A stretch of DNA of 6,368 nucleotides from Pseudomonadota bacterium (GTDB lineage: Bacteria; Pseudomonadota; Alphaproteobacteria; Caulobacterales; Caulobacteraceae), in assembly GCA_023409795.1 (NCBI GenBank), contig JAEYQX010000263.1, positions 1 through 6,368 of the forward strand, written 5' to 3'. Each line of letters begins with the position of its first letter. Position 1 is the stretch's first letter. Of this stretch, positions 5,844 through 6,368 are shown piece after piece. Both the position numbers and the translations under genes were made by a program. A model generated the notes under the pieces. The model saw only the letters and a list, made by a program, of their open reading frames with translations. It ran no database searches and was not told the DNA's origin.

Positions 5844-6368
5844 TGGCCGTCACCGGTATTTCTGCCAACCGCCTCGAACTGCTTTCGATCGCCGACGCCG
5901 TCGCGCGTGAAAAGAACATCGACAAGGAAATCGTCATCGAGGCGATCGAGGAGGCGATCCAGAAGGGTGCCAAGTCGCGCTATGGCGCGCACCACGACAT
6001 CCGCGCCAAGATCGACCACAAGACCGGCGAGCTGAGCCTGACCCGTCACACCACGGTGGTGGAAGACGACTGGTCGCCGGAAGACGAGCTGGAAGAGTTC
6101 AACGACAGCGCCATGGTGCGCCTGCGCGACGCCTCCAAGCGCGATCCGGAAGCCTTTGTCGGCAAGGAATACATCGAGCACCTGCCGCCGTTCGAGTTTG
6201 GCCGCGTCCAGACCCAGATGGCCCGCCAGGTCGTGACCGGCAAGGTGCGCGAAGCGGAACGCGCCAACCAGTATGAAGAGTTCAAAGACCGCGTTGGCGA
6301 AATCGTCAACGGCACGGTCAAGCGGGTCGAGTACGGCAACGTCATCGTCGACCTGGGCCGCGGCGAAG
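5843..6368 (+). CDS. nusA: Transcription factor NusA, N-terminal part
   Basis: NusA binds RNA polymerase and modulates pausing, termination and antitermination. Only the first 175 residues are in the window; the gene continues past the right edge. The N-terminal polymerase-binding domain (about 1-140) begins MAVTGISANRLELLSIADAV and includes the typical EIVIEAIEEAIQKGAK (29-44). The conserved linker PPFEFGRVQTQMARQVV comes later. The S1 RNA-binding domain starts near 151 with VGEIVNGTVKRVEYGNVIVD. The ATG shares its A with the rimP stop (TGATG), and AAGGA lies at 5829-5833 with 9 nt spacing, so translation is probably coupled. KH and C-terminal domains would lie outside. Confidence 0.96.
   Translation, partial: MAVTGISANRLELLSIADAVAREKNIDKEIVIEAIEEAIQKGAKSRYGAHHDIRAKIDHKTGELSLTRHTTVVEDDWSPEDELEEFNDSAMVRLRDASKRDPEAFVGKEYIEHLPPFEFGRVQTQMARQVVTGKVREAERANQYEEFKDRVGEIVNGTVKRVEYGNVIVDLGRGE

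Noticed and set aside
5171..6181. Minus-strand open frame of 336 codons opposite rimP and nusA
   Set aside because: It is antisense to two well-supported genes and is Ser/Arg-rich with no recognisable domain.

Overview
The window looks like chromosomal DNA of an alphaproteobacterium, most likely Caulobacterales and perhaps Brevundimonas. The reasons are high GC with strongly G/C-ending codons, the alphaproteobacterial style of the HtpX, RimP and NusA proteins, and a DUF1674 (SDHAF4-like) gene. The genus is an inference; no rRNA or species marker is present. I see no mobile element, tRNA, rRNA or CRISPR array. Most of the window is housekeeping genes.

Layout from left to right: marC (inner-membrane protein, minus strand) is divergent from pyrF (OMP decarboxylase, plus strand). 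pyrF ends at a clear hairpin plus T-run terminator that faces the 3' end of a minus-strand gene for a secreted protein. That protein carries a His/Cys-rich patch and seven tandem heptads of the form [V/I]-H-[V/Y]-x4. Upstream of it, also on the minus strand, is a DUF1674/SDHAF4-like gene. This gene is divergent from htpX (membrane zinc protease), with only 28 bp between the two start codons. htpX is followed after 42 bp by trmB (tRNA m7G46 methyltransferase). The 3' end of trmB overlaps by 14 bp the 3' end of a convergent bioY-like biotin transporter gene. Beyond bioY lies the start of the rimP-nusA operon: a promoter-like sequence, a leader with a perfect 9-bp terminator-type hairpin, rimP (most likely starting at a TTG inside the longer open frame), and nusA, which overlaps rimP by 1 bp and runs off the right edge.

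Functionally, rimP and nusA form a translation/transcription operon (30S maturation, and transcription pausing and antitermination). trmB is commonly found near this operon in alphaproteobacteria, and here bioY sits between them in the opposite direction. The best candidates for new biology are the rimP leader hairpin, which looks like a transcription attenuator with alternative upstream hairpins, and the secreted histidine-heptad protein. I found no evidence for a wholly new multi-gene system.
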